A program made the position numbers and the translations under genes. Positions 40,839 through 49,009 of a stretch of 64,000 nt of DNA are shown here, one piece after another. Positions within the stretch are counted from its first letter, which is position 1. Every line of letters begins with the position of its first letter. This stretch comes from Vescimonas sanitatis (GTDB taxonomy: Bacteria; Bacillota; Clostridia; Oscillospirales; Oscillospiraceae), in assembly GCF_049060325.1 (NCBI RefSeq), contig NZ_JBMGPW010000004.1:1-64000 (forward strand), given 5' to 3'. Under the pieces are notes generated by a model. That model was not told the DNA's origin and made no database searches. It worked only from the letters and a program-made list of their open reading frames with translations.

Positions 40839-41611
40839 GCGCCGCACCCCCTTTCCAGCCGACGGAAGCCCCGCCGCAGCAGGGCCAGCACCAGTCTCTC
40901 AAACAGGGCGCTCAGCGCCACGATCACTGCGGTCCAGGCCAGCAGGTCGGCGGTCTGGAGGTAGATCTTCGCGTCGTACAGTCTCTCGCCCAGGGAGCCG
41001 GCCACCACACCGATGACCTCGGCCGCTACGCCTGCCTTCCAGCTCATGCCCAGAGCCGCGGCGCAGCCCGCCAGCAGGAACGGCTCCACCGCCGGCAGCA
41101 GGATGCTGTGCAGCTGCCGCCGCCAGGGCACCCGGAAGGCCCGGGCCATTTCCAAAAGCTGGCTATCCGCACTGCGGAGGCCCGCCAGCACGTTGGTGTA
41201 CAGAATGGGGAAGACCATCAGGAATGAGATGAACAGCGGCAGCGCCGATGTCCGCATCCAGATCAGTGCCAGGATGATGAACGACGCCACCGGCACCGCC
41301 TTGATGGCCAGCACATAGGGCCGCAGCAGCACCTCCACCACCGGCCAGCGTCCCGCCGCCAGCGCCAGCACAAAGGCCAGCACCAGTGCCAGGGCAAAGC
41401 CGCCGGCGATACGGCAAAAGCTGAACGCCACCGCCCGCCGGAAGGTCGACGTCACCGCCAGGGCACAAAGCCGCCCTAGCACCGTTACCGGTCCCGGCAG
41501 CAGCAGTGCCGAGCCCACGGCCCAGGAGGCCGCCTGCCAGACCGACAGGGCCAGCACCACCGCGCCGGCACGCTGCCAGGTCTTTATTTTTTTGTCCGCG
41601 GGTGCGCTCAT
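40835..41611 (-). CDS. ABC importer permease, SsuC/TauC-like
   Basis: 258 residues, six transmembrane helices. The coupling helix region is LLEMARAFRVPWRRQLHSIL with the following LPAVEPFLLAG, a BPD_transp_1 EAA-type loop. The start overlaps the binding-protein stop by 4 nt. Confidence 0.83.
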   Translation of the reverse strand: MSAPADKKIKTWQRAGAVVLALSVWQAASWAVGSALLLPGPVTVLGRLCALAVTSTFRRAVAFSFCRIAGGFALALVLAFVLALAAGRWPVVEVLLRPYVLAIKAVPVASFIILALIWMRTSALPLFISFLMVFPILYTNVLAGLRSADSQLLEMARAFRVPWRRQLHSILLPAVEPFLLAGCAAALGMSWKAGVAAEVIGVVAGSLGERLYDAKIYLQTADLLAWTAVIVALSALFERLVLALLRRGFRRLERGCGA

Positions 41612-42618
41612 GCGCCCATCCAGTAGAAGCCGTCACCGGGCATGGCGCCGCCCACGGCCTCCGTCTTCAGGTCATACAGTGTTTGCAGATAGCCGCCCAC
41701 GGCGACCTTCATATCCACGCCGGTAATACATACCAGGTTGCACTGGGGCAGCGCCTTCTCTGCCACGGCGGCCTTGACGATGCCATATTTCTCCACCAGC
41801 ACAGCGGCCTCGGCCGGGTGCTCATTGGCGTAGTCCGTGCTGGCGGCGTAGTCCTCCAAAAAGGCCGCCAGCGCCGCAGGATGCTCATCAGCAAATGCCT
41901 TGCGGGCCACCAGTACCGAAGTGATCAGGCGGCTGCCGTTGTCCAGCGCATCCCATTCGGCGCTCATATCCAGCGCCACACGCAGGCCCTCCACCTGGCT
42001 CTGCGCCACGGTGACGAAGGGCTGGGGCAGCATGGCCACGGCGTTGTCCTGCTCTGCCATCAGGGCCACGATCTCCGTGGGCTCGCTCTTCCACTCCACC
42101 TGTACGTCCTCACCCAGAGTCAGCCCGTGCTGCGAGAGCAGATAGGTCAACGCGTACTCCGGGGTAGCGCCCTTGCCGGTGGCGTAGATGGTCTTTCCGT
42201 TCAGAGAGGCAATGTCCGTCACCGTCTCGCCGCCCTTTTCCACGATATACAGCACACCCAGCGTGCCGGCGGCCAGCAGCACCACGCCGCCCTCCGTCTG
42301 GTTATACAGAATGGCCGCCACGTTGGCCGGCACCGCCAGCACATCCAGCTCGCCCTGCACCAGCTGGGGCGTCAGCTCATTGGCGCTGGCCGCGATGGTG
42401 TACGTATACGCGTTCTGGCCCAGGCCGTTGTCCGCATCGTCAAACAGCTTTACCATGCCCATGGAGGTAGGGCCCTTCAGCCCGCCCAACCGCACAGTGA
42501 CCGGCTGGACGGCGGATTTGTCGCCATCCTCAATGGGCATAGGCGTTTTCGGCGTTACGCAGGCGCACAGCGTCAATGCCAGCGCCAGCGCCAGCAGCAG
42601 GGATATCATTTTTTTCAT
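41608..42618 (-). CDS. ABC importer substrate-binding lipoprotein, NMT1/SsuA-like
   Basis: 336 residues. Lipobox LTLCAC after MKKMISLLLALALA, then a two-lobed binding fold: VTVRLGGLKGPTSMGMVKLF, ANELTPQLVQGELDVLAVPA, GKTIYATGKGATPEYALTYL. This is the NMT1/THI5-like class for sulfonates, nitrate or pyrimidines. The LKGPTSMG segment occurs in homologues often associated with unknown metabolites. GAAAGGAG precedes ATG 42618. Confidence 0.83.
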   Translation of the reverse strand: MKKMISLLLALALALTLCACVTPKTPMPIEDGDKSAVQPVTVRLGGLKGPTSMGMVKLFDDADNGLGQNAYTYTIAASANELTPQLVQGELDVLAVPANVAAILYNQTEGGVVLLAAGTLGVLYIVEKGGETVTDIASLNGKTIYATGKGATPEYALTYLLSQHGLTLGEDVQVEWKSEPTEIVALMAEQDNAVAMLPQPFVTVAQSQVEGLRVALDMSAEWDALDNGSRLITSVLVARKAFADEHPAALAAFLEDYAASTDYANEHPAEAAVLVEKYGIVKAAVAEKALPQCNLVCITGVDMKVAVGGYLQTLYDLKTEAVGGAMPGDGFYWMGA

Positions 42619-42674
42619 GTTGTTTTCTCCTTTCCGTGATACGGTCTCTTATACAAAGCTGTCGTGCAGCATGC

Positions 42675-42941
42675 CTATCTGTCTTCTATCGGTGTGATCA
42701 CGTTGGAGTACAGCGTCTTGGCACTGACACCCTCCAGCCTCCCGATCTTCCCGCTGAGGGCGGAGATCGCGTCCTGCGGCGCATCCAGCACCACGGAGAT
42801 GATGTTCACGCCCCGGGCGCGGTAGGGCACGCCCATCCGCCCAATGATATATGCGCCGTACTGATGCAGCAGCGCGTTCAGCTCCGCCACTGCGTCCTCA
42901 TTTTCTACGATGACCGCAATGACCGCCACCCGTGTTTCCAT
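42675..42941 (-). CDS. TM1266-type iron-only hydrogenase system regulator
   Basis: 88 residues with an ACT-like fold, METRVAVIAVIVENEDAVAE and GAYIIGRMGVPYRARGVNII, then LDAPQDAISALSGKIGRLEG. This matches the small TM1266 family named for its association with [FeFe]-hydrogenase maturation. GGGAGG precedes the ATG at 42941. No hydrogenase genes are in the window; it leads an ABC-importer operon instead, suggesting that it regulates uptake of a related cofactor precursor or metabolite. Confidence 0.75.
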   Translation of the reverse strand: METRVAVIAVIVENEDAVAELNALLHQYGAYIIGRMGVPYRARGVNIISVVLDAPQDAISALSGKIGRLEGVSAKTLYSNVITPIEDR

Positions 42942-43090
42942 AGCAAAACCTCCCGTCGTAAGATCCGCGGCTAAATAAAAAAGCCGCGCCGCCACCGCGA
43001 CACGACCACAGCGCCCGCTTCGCGGGCGCAGAACCTATGGCGCATCTTCCGTCTCAAGCGTACTTTCGACGTCAGCAGCGTGTTTATTGT
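42942..43090 (-). promoter_or_regulatory. Structured GC-rich leader upstream of the TM1266-type gene
   Basis: On the minus strand the leader has a perfect GCGCCCGC/GCGGGCGC hairpin (43011-43029), further GC-rich complementary runs and a CGCGGCT/AGCCGCG stem enclosing TTTTTATTT shortly before the SD (42961-42990). The layout resembles a cis-acting RNA. I could not match it to a riboswitch consensus I know. Confidence 0.4.
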
Positions 43091-43220
43091 ACGGCAAACG
43101 CCTGCTCTTGTCAAGCTGATCCCGCCGGCGGACTGTTTCAGACAGCCGCCGGTATATAATAAATATAGGAGAGAAGGGCGGGACCGTGGGGTAAGAACGG
43201 CCCCGCCCGGGGGAAGCGGT

Positions 43221-44543
43221 TTAATGCTTTTCGCTGGCGCGGCGGGCGGGCTTCTCCGCACAGCGGACGCCGGGCAGCAGCGTCAGCAGCTGGGCGGCAA
43301 GGCCAAATACGGCGGCGGGCAGCAGCCAGCTCAGGCCAAGATCATACAGCGGCAGGGCCTCCACCAGCGGCAGCTTCACACCGCAGGTGTGCAGGGTGCA
43401 CAGCACGCTGGTCAGCAGTGCGCCCAGCGCGGCGCCCCGGCTGACAAAGTCGTGGACCTTGGGTATGATGAGGGAGACGCAAATAAGCACCAGCGTGGGG
43501 GGATATACTATATCCAGCACCGGCGCGGCCACGGCCACGATACGGTCCAGGCCCAGGTTGGACACCACGGCGCTGAACACGCAGATGACCGTCACGAACA
43601 CCTTGTAGCTGATCTTCCCGCGACACAGCTCCGTGAAATACGCCGCGGCGGAGCTGGTCAGGGCGATGGCCGTGGTGACGCAGGCCAGGCCCACCACCAC
43701 TCCGAAGATCACCATGCCGGTCTTGCCCATCAACGCCTCTATGATGGCCATGATGAGGGCCGCGCGGCCGATGGAGGACGTGTACTGTGCGGACACGGTG
43801 GCGCCCAGATAGGCCAGACCCATATACACCGCCAGCAGCAGCACGCCCGCCAGCAGCGCGGCGCCGCCCACCACGCGAAGCTGGCTCTGGCCCCGCTGAT
43901 AGCCCTTGGCGGTGACGCTTTGCAGCACGATGATGCCGAAGGGCAGGGCCGCCAGCGCGTCCATGGTCTGGTAGCCGGCCTTGATGCCGGTGACGGCCAC
44001 GTTGTCGATCTGCGCCAGGGGCGCGATATCGCCCAGCGGCGTGATCACACCCTTGATAATAATGGCGAACAGGCCCACCAGCAGCAGCGGCGTGAGCACC
44101 TTGCCTACAATGTCCACCACGGCGGACTCCTTGATGCACAGAGCCAGGATCACCGCGAAGAACACCACGGAGAACACCACCGGCGATACGCCGGACAGGT
44201 TGGGCGCGATGGCCATCTCATAGGTGCTGGCGCTGGTGCGGGGGATGGCCACCATGGGGCCGATACACAGAATGATGGCGCACATGAGGATCTCGGCGGG
44301 GACTTTGCCCGCCCGTTCCAGTACCTTCTCGCTGCTGCCCACGCGGAGCAGGGCGAACATACCCATCATCGCCAGACCGATATCCGCAATGAAATAGGTG
44401 GAAAAGCCCGCCAGCCACTGGCTGCCGGCCTCCATGCCCAAAAAGGGCGGGAAGATCACGTTGCCCGCGCCGAAAAACATGGAAAACAGCGCAAAGCCCA
44501 CGACAACGATATCTGCCGCGGTGTTTTTCCTCTGTCCGATCAT
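43221..44543 (-). CDS. brnQ: Branched-chain amino acid:cation symporter
   Basis: 440 residues, about 12 transmembrane helices. Family signature at the N terminus: VVGFALFSMFFGAGNVIFPP and GMEAGSQWLAGFSTYF. Imports Leu, Ile and Val with Na+ or H+. GGAGAAATC precedes ATG 44543. It is transcribed away from a LysR gene, with operator-like inverted repeats in between, so the LysR protein may control it. Confidence 0.9.
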   Translation of the reverse strand: MIGQRKNTAADIVVVGFALFSMFFGAGNVIFPPFLGMEAGSQWLAGFSTYFIADIGLAMMGMFALLRVGSSEKVLERAGKVPAEILMCAIILCIGPMVAIPRTSASTYEMAIAPNLSGVSPVVFSVVFFAVILALCIKESAVVDIVGKVLTPLLLVGLFAIIIKGVITPLGDIAPLAQIDNVAVTGIKAGYQTMDALAALPFGIIVLQSVTAKGYQRGQSQLRVVGGAALLAGVLLLAVYMGLAYLGATVSAQYTSSIGRAALIMAIIEALMGKTGMVIFGVVVGLACVTTAIALTSSAAAYFTELCRGKISYKVFVTVICVFSAVVSNLGLDRIVAVAAPVLDIVYPPTLVLICVSLIIPKVHDFVSRGAALGALLTSVLCTLHTCGVKLPLVEALPLYDLGLSWLLPAAVFGLAAQLLTLLPGVRCAEKPARRASEKH

Positions 44544-44714
44544 TCTGATTTCTCCATTTCTCTTCTCTTGTTCCCACGCCGCCGACTGCGGCGCGCCGGT
44601 GCAGGCTCACGCTTTAAAGCGCGTTGCATCCTGTGCATATAGCGTATCATGCTTTTCATCATTACGGAAATGACGCTTATCGAACGGCACATGAAAAATT
44701 TTGATGGCGTATAA

Positions 44715-44760
44715 AAACGTTTACCGCATTTTCCAAATCGTTGGTGGAAAGTTTACGTTT
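44715..44760. promoter_or_regulatory. Nested inverted repeats between brnQ and lysR
   Basis: Outer AAACGT (44715-44720) / ACGTTT (44755-44760) and inner TTTCCA (44730-44735) / TGGAAA (44745-44750), nearly concentric, just upstream of the lysR promoter. Typical of a LysR-type operator region. The rest of the 300-bp divergent interval holds no gene. Confidence 0.5.
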
Positions 44761-44766
44761 ATGGCA

Positions 44767-44795
44767 TTGAACGGCGACAGCTCTTGTGATATAGT
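44767..44795 (+). promoter_or_regulatory. lysR promoter
   Basis: TTGAAC (44767-44772), 17-bp spacer, TATAGT (44790-44795), 51 bp before the lysR ATG. Confidence 0.75.
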
Positions 44796-44846
44796 TAAAA
44801 ATAATCGTTGCAATTTTGTCCAATTTGTACAGAAAGCGAGGCCCCT

Positions 44847-45713
44847 ATGGATGACAAACGGCTGCGGGCGCTGCTGACGGCAGTGCAGTGCGGCAGCTTT
44901 GGAAAGGCGACGGCGCAGCTGGGCTACACCCAGTCCGCCATGACGCACATGGTGAACAAGCTGGAGGCCGAGCTGGGCTGTACCCTGCTCACCCGCAGCA
45001 GCCACGGCGTCCGGCTCTCGGAGGAGGGTGAGCACCTGCTGCCCTATATACAGGACTATCTGCGCGCCAGTGAGACCCTGCGGCGGGAGGCGGCGGCCCA
45101 GGGCGAGACCCACAACCGCGTGCTGCGGATCGGCTGCTTCGCCAGCATCGCCCGGGCACGGCTGCCGGCGCTGCTGCAGAAGTTCCGCAAGCTGCACCCG
45201 GAGATCAAGATCGACGTACTGGTGGGCGGCTATGAGCTGGCCGCGGCGCTGGAGGAGGAACGGGTGCAGCTGGCCCTGGTGGAGGAGACTTGCGGCAAGG
45301 GCTTCTATTGGACGCCGCTGACGGACGCGCCGCTGGTGGCGGTGGTGCCGCCGGACTTCCCCTGGACGGAGGACGTCATCCCCCTGGAGCGCCTGCTGCA
45401 GGAGACATTTCTCTCCTGCCCGGAGCAGTATGTGGCGCGGCTGCTGCCGCCGGAGGCACCACGGCTGGAGGTCACGGCGTCGGACGACGCGGCCATACTG
45501 TCCATGGTGGCGGCGGGACTGGGCGTGTCGGTGCTGTCCGCCTTCTCTCTGGCGGGCTATGAGGGCCAGGTGCGGGTGCTCCCGCTGGCGGAGCCGCTGT
45601 CACGCCGGCTGGGCGCGGCGGTAAAGACACCGCCGCCGGCCAACAGCGCCGCCCGGTATTTTCTCTCTTTCCTGAAGCGGCAGTACCCCGCCGAGCCGGC
45701 GGATAACGAATAA
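44847..45713 (+). CDS. LysR-family transcriptional regulator
   Basis: 288 residues. N-terminal helix-turn-helix: LLTAVQCGSFGKATAQLGYT followed by QSAMTHMVNKLEAELGCTLL. The effector-binding domain spans about 90-280. GCGAGG serves as SD. The bile salt hydrolase gene follows 16 nt later and is probably cotranscribed; the divergent brnQ is the other likely target. Confidence 0.88.
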   Translation: MDDKRLRALLTAVQCGSFGKATAQLGYTQSAMTHMVNKLEAELGCTLLTRSSHGVRLSEEGEHLLPYIQDYLRASETLRREAAAQGETHNRVLRIGCFASIARARLPALLQKFRKLHPEIKIDVLVGGYELAAALEEERVQLALVEETCGKGFYWTPLTDAPLVAVVPPDFPWTEDVIPLERLLQETFLSCPEQYVARLLPPEAPRLEVTASDDAAILSMVAAGLGVSVLSAFSLAGYEGQVRVLPLAEPLSRRLGAAVKTPPPANSAARYFLSFLKRQYPAEPADNE

Positions 45714-45729
45714 AAGGAGGTCCCGGCCC

Positions 45730-46704
45730 ATGTGTACTGCGGCCACATACAAGACAAAATACTTCTATTTCGGGCGCAATCTGGACTATGAGCGCGGCTT
45801 CGGCGAGCAGGTGGTCATCACACCCCGGCACTTTCCCCTGCCCATGCGGCACCTGCCGGACCTGACGCGGCACTACGCCATGATCGGCATGGCCTCTGTA
45901 CAGGACGGCTATCCCCTGTACTATGACGCGGTGAACGAGAAGGGCCTGTGCATGGCGGGGCTGAACTTCGTACGCAGCGCTGTATACGGCCCCTGCGCGC
46001 CGGGAAAGGCCAACGTGGCCCAGTTCGAGCTGATCCCCTGGCTGCTGGGCTGCTGCGCCACGGCGGCGGAGGCCCGGGACCTGCTGGCGGAGAGCCGCAT
46101 CACCGACGACGCCTTTCTGCCGGGGCTGCCCCCGGCCCGGCTGCACTGGCTGCTGGCGGACCGGGAGCAGTGCTTCGCGGTAGAGCAGACGGCGGAGGGC
46201 CTGCGGATCTATGAGGACCCGGCGGGCGTGCTGACCAACGAGCCGCCCTTCCCCATGCAGCTGTTCCGGCTGAACGACTACGCCCAGCTGTCCCCCCAGC
46301 CGCCGGAAAACCGCTTCTCCCCCGCCCTGCCGCTGGAGACATACAGTCGGGGCATGGGCGCCATGGGTCTGCCCGGCGACCTGTCCTCCCCCTCCCGGTT
46401 CGTGCGGACGGCCTTTACCCGGCTGAACAGCCGCTCCGGCGACGGCGAGGCCGAGAGCGTCAGCCAGCTCCTGCACATTCTGGGCGCGGCGGCACAGCAG
46501 CGGGGCTGCTGCGTGCTGGAGGACGGCGCGTGCGAGCTGACGCTGTATACCAGCTGCTGCAATGCCGACACCGGGGTGTATTACTACACCACCTACGACG
46601 CCGCCCAGCTGTGCGCCGTGGATATGCACCGCGCCGACCTGGACGGCACGGCGCTCGCCTGCCAGCCGCTGGACACGGCGTGGCGGGTACACTATCAGAA
46701 TTAA
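45730..46704 (+). CDS. Bile salt hydrolase / choloylglycine hydrolase family
   Basis: 324 residues. N-terminal nucleophile Cys2 (MCTAATYKTKYFYFGRNLDY), with Arg16 and Asp19 matching the conserved Arg18/Asp21 of characterised enzymes. Asn in NEKGLCMAGLNF, Asn in GVLTNEPPF and Arg in SRFVRTAF complete the active-site set. Removal of the initiator Met exposes Cys2. The protein deconjugates glycine or taurine bile salts, or acts on related penicillin-like or N-acyl amide substrates. AAAGGAGG precedes the ATG. It is linked to the LysR gene upstream. Confidence 0.88.
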   Translation: MCTAATYKTKYFYFGRNLDYERGFGEQVVITPRHFPLPMRHLPDLTRHYAMIGMASVQDGYPLYYDAVNEKGLCMAGLNFVRSAVYGPCAPGKANVAQFELIPWLLGCCATAAEARDLLAESRITDDAFLPGLPPARLHWLLADREQCFAVEQTAEGLRIYEDPAGVLTNEPPFPMQLFRLNDYAQLSPQPPENRFSPALPLETYSRGMGAMGLPGDLSSPSRFVRTAFTRLNSRSGDGEAESVSQLLHILGAAAQQRGCCVLEDGACELTLYTSCCNADTGVYYYTTYDAAQLCAVDMHRADLDGTALACQPLDTAWRVHYQN

Positions 46705-46716
46705 CGCAGAAAAGTA

Positions 46717-46750
46717 CGGGACGGGGCCTGACGGCCCCGTCCCGTTTATT
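46717..46750 (+). terminator. Terminator after the bile salt hydrolase gene
   Basis: CGGGACGGGGCC, loop TGAC, GGCCCCGTCCCG followed by TTTATTT. Confidence 0.85.
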
Positions 46751-47117
46751 TCAGCAGGGCGGTAAAGGTGATGGTATCGCCCTCCGTGCGGGCGGAGATG
46801 GCGCCGCGATGGCCCTCGGCAATGCTCCGGGCGATGGAGAGCCCGATGCCGAAGCCGCCGGCGGTGCGGGCCGGGTCCGCCCGGTAAAACCGGTCAAAGA
46901 GCTTGCCGGTATCGATGCTTCCGGCGTTCTCGCAGCGGTTGGACACCCGCCGCGCCACCAACCCAAGCACCGGCAGCGTGCAGATCGCGTCCGCCGCCAG
47001 GGACCACACCAGCACCGTCCGCACGGCGCGGCGGGACTGGCTGCACTCCAGGAAGATAGCCATGCTGCGCCCGTCCTCCATCCGGGTCACCAGAAAGCGG
47101 TAGCCGCCGCCGCAGCC
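46746..47117 (-). pseudogene. Internally deleted sensor histidine kinase
   Basis: The frame contains an N-terminal sensor piece, YRFLVTRMEDGRSMAIFLEC, with a transmembrane helix (VLVWSLAADAICTLPVLGLV), joined directly to the end of a kinase ATPase domain: NRCENAGSIDTGKLFDRFYR and GGFGIGLSIARSIAEGHRG. The phosphorylated His domain and most of the ATP-binding site are missing, so an in-frame deletion near 46950 removed about 200 codons. Confidence 0.7.
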
Positions 47118-47267
47118 CAGACCGGCAGCGTACAGACCGGCATGGGCGGCATGGGCGGCATGGGCAGCATGGGCGGTCAGTCCGGCCAGATACCCGGCGG
47201 CAGCTTTGACCCCGGCAGCGCCCCCACCCCGCCCAGCGGCGCGTTCCGGCCGGGAAACAAGCAGTAA
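47118..47267 (+). pseudogene. Gly/Met-rich C-terminal fragment of an unknown protein
   Basis: Plus-strand tail with TGMGGMGGMGSMGGQSGQIP and PGSAPTPPSGAFRPGNKQ, then a stop and a strong hairpin. The low-complexity Gly/Met/Pro tail looks like a secreted or cell-wall protein end. The 5' part is missing and the fragment abuts a kinase fragment on the other strand. Confidence 0.45.
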
Positions 47268-47282
47268 AGGCCGGCGCTGGAC

Positions 47283-47332
47283 ACAAAACACCACACCCCA
47301 CGGCGCAAGCGCCGCGGGGTGTGGTGTTTTGT
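47283..47332. terminator. Very long hairpin terminator
   Basis: ACAAAACACCACACCCC and CGGCGC pair with their complements around an AA loop with one mismatch, about 23 bp in all, with A and T runs at the base. Works in both directions; it follows the 47118-47267 fragment. Confidence 0.75.
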
Positions 47333-47365
47333 GGGGAGAGGAAGACAGGAAGAAAGCTCCGTCGG

Positions 47366-47760
47366 TTATCGTTGTTGATATGCCCGCATGGCCGCCTCGA
47401 TCCGGTCGGCCGCGGCTGACAGTGCCGCGGCGTCACTGGCAAAGGAGAAGCGCAGGAAGCAGCCCTGAGTCATGCCGTAGGCCGCGCCGGAGACGCCCAC
47501 CACCTTGGCATGGTCCAGAATGTAGTCGCACATCTCGTCGGAGGTCATGTCCACATCGAAGGACACCCAGGTGTAGAAGGCGCCCTCGGGCATCTGACAG
47601 TGCACGCCCGGGATGGCGTTGAGCCGGCCCACAAAGGCATCGCGCCGACGCTGGTAGCTCTGGCGCATGGCCTCTACCTCATCAGGGATGCGGAAGGCCT
47701 GCACCGCGCCCTCCTGCAGAAAGCCGCTCATGCAGGAGACGCTCTGCTGGTGCAGCCGCT
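47366..47760 (-). pseudogene. C-terminal fragment of a PLP-dependent aminotransferase
   Basis: Reads QQSVSCMSGFLQEGAVQAF, then GVHCQMPEGAFYTWVSFDVD, DHAKVVGVSGAAYG and FLRFSFASDAAALSAAADRI: the last 120 residues of a class I/II aminotransferase including the substrate-binding Arg (LRFSF). The catalytic Lys and N-terminal 270 residues are absent. The right end runs into a LysR fragment on the opposite strand. Confidence 0.7.
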
Positions 47761-48124
47761 GGCGGTGGAGGACCTGCCGCCGTTTCAGTACTGTATGTAC
47801 AACAAAAATCAGATGATCTACGCCTCCTCCCACCGGTTTTTCCAGCATTACAGCATTATTCCCAACACGCTGATCCACTGCGGCGATCCGGTCATCAACC
47901 ACACGCTGGTGGCCTCTCTGGAAAACTGCGCCTCTTTCATCCCCAGCTACTTCATTGGCCGGATACCGTCGGATACTCTGCGAAAGCTTATTTTCTACGC
48001 CATAGACGTCCCCGAGCTCAGCTGGGAGCTGCGGGTGCTGTACCGTCGGGACAGCGCTCTGGGCATCTTCGCCCGGGAGATGATACGACTGGTCAGAGAG
48101 ACGCCCTGGCGCCCCTTGCTGTAA
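47733..48124 (+). pseudogene. C-terminal fragment of a LysR-type regulator
   Basis: LLVQPLAVEDLPPFQYCMYN, then SIIPNTLIHCGDPVINHTLV and ALGIFAREMIRLV: the end of a LysR effector domain. The DNA-binding half is missing. It terminates at 48124, followed by a shared hairpin. Confidence 0.6.
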
Positions 48125-48142
48125 ATCGACCACGTCAACAAA

Positions 48143-48177
48143 AGATACCCGGCGCGCCGAAGGCGTGCCGGGTATCT
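48143..48177. terminator. Shared hairpin between LysR fragment and TraX gene
   Basis: AGATACCCGGCGCGCC (48143-48158), loop GAA, GGCGTGCCGGGTATCT (48162-48177); one G-U type pair. It lies between convergent genes. Confidence 0.75.
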
Positions 48178-48182
48178 GCGTC

Positions 48183-48923
48183 TCATTGCATTTGCAGCCA
48201 GCCGATCAAGGCCAGGTGCGCCGGGTAGTACAGGTAAAACAGCCACTTCATCACCGTGTTCACCCGCGGCGACGGCCCACGCTGCCCGTTATACAGCGCC
48301 AGCACGGGAACGGCCAGCACCACCGCCAGCTGCACCAGGCCGTAGACCCAGTCCAGCGCCAGGGCGTACACCACCGCGTAAAGCGCCACATAGAACATCA
48401 TCCACAGCGCCTGCGTCTTCAGCTTTCCCCGATTGGTACCGAAGGCCATGATGCACAGGGCGGCGATACAGCTCCAGTCCGCCGGGAAGCTGACCAGGCA
48501 GATCAGCAGGATCAGCGCCACCTGCACCGCCGGGCGGAGCCGCCGGTCATGGACCACCCGCAGCATCACCAGCCCCCATGCCAGCGACCACATGACGCTG
48601 GTCTGGTTCAGCACTCTGCCGGAGGAAAACGGGATAAACGACCGCCAGCCGGCAAAATCCGCCGACGCGAACATATAGGCGAAGTGGGATATGACCGCGA
48701 ACAGGAACATCCGCGCCGTGTATTTCCGGATATCCCGGGTGTGGTGATAGCCCTCCGCCACAAAGTAGCACATGATGGGACAGGTCAGCCGACCGATGAT
48801 ATGCATCGCCAGTGGCAGCACCGCCCGGGGATAGCCGGGAAACAGCCACCAGGCCACATGGTCGACGGTCATGGCCGCGATGGCGACGAGCTTGATCGCG
48901 TTGGAATCCAGCGTTTTTTTCAT
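48183..48923 (-). CDS. TraX family membrane protein
   Basis: About 246 residues with eight or so hydrophobic segments. LDSNAIKLVAIAAMTVDHVA at the start and RLTCPIMCYFVAEGYHHTRD are the TraX family signature. F-plasmid TraX acetylates pilin, but chromosomal Firmicutes homologues have no known role. The start at 48923 follows GGGAGGG. Confidence 0.85.
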   Translation of the reverse strand: MKKTLDSNAIKLVAIAAMTVDHVAWWLFPGYPRAVLPLAMHIIGRLTCPIMCYFVAEGYHHTRDIRKYTARMFLFAVISHFAYMFASADFAGWRSFIPFSSGRVLNQTSVMWSLAWGLVMLRVVHDRRLRPAVQVALILLICLVSFPADWSCIAALCIMAFGTNRGKLKTQALWMMFYVALYAVVYALALDWVYGLVQLAVVLAVPVLALYNGQRGPSPRVNTVMKWLFYLYYPAHLALIGWLQMQ

Positions 48924-49009
48924 AGGCGTTTTCCCTCCCGCACAGCACACTGCCGCCATTGTAGCAGATAGGCAGGAGATGTGCAACGCCTATTCGTGCG
49001 GCCGCGGCG

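Noticed and set aside
42942..43090. TPP riboswitch upstream of the NMT1-type importer
   Set aside because: The binding protein class made this attractive, but the conserved TPP core sequences (CUGAGA and the CCNGGAUAAUGCCAGCG-type element) are not present.
43080..44642. Plus-strand frame of 520 codons over brnQ
   Set aside because: Antisense shadow rich in His, Gln and Arg; brnQ is obvious on the minus strand.
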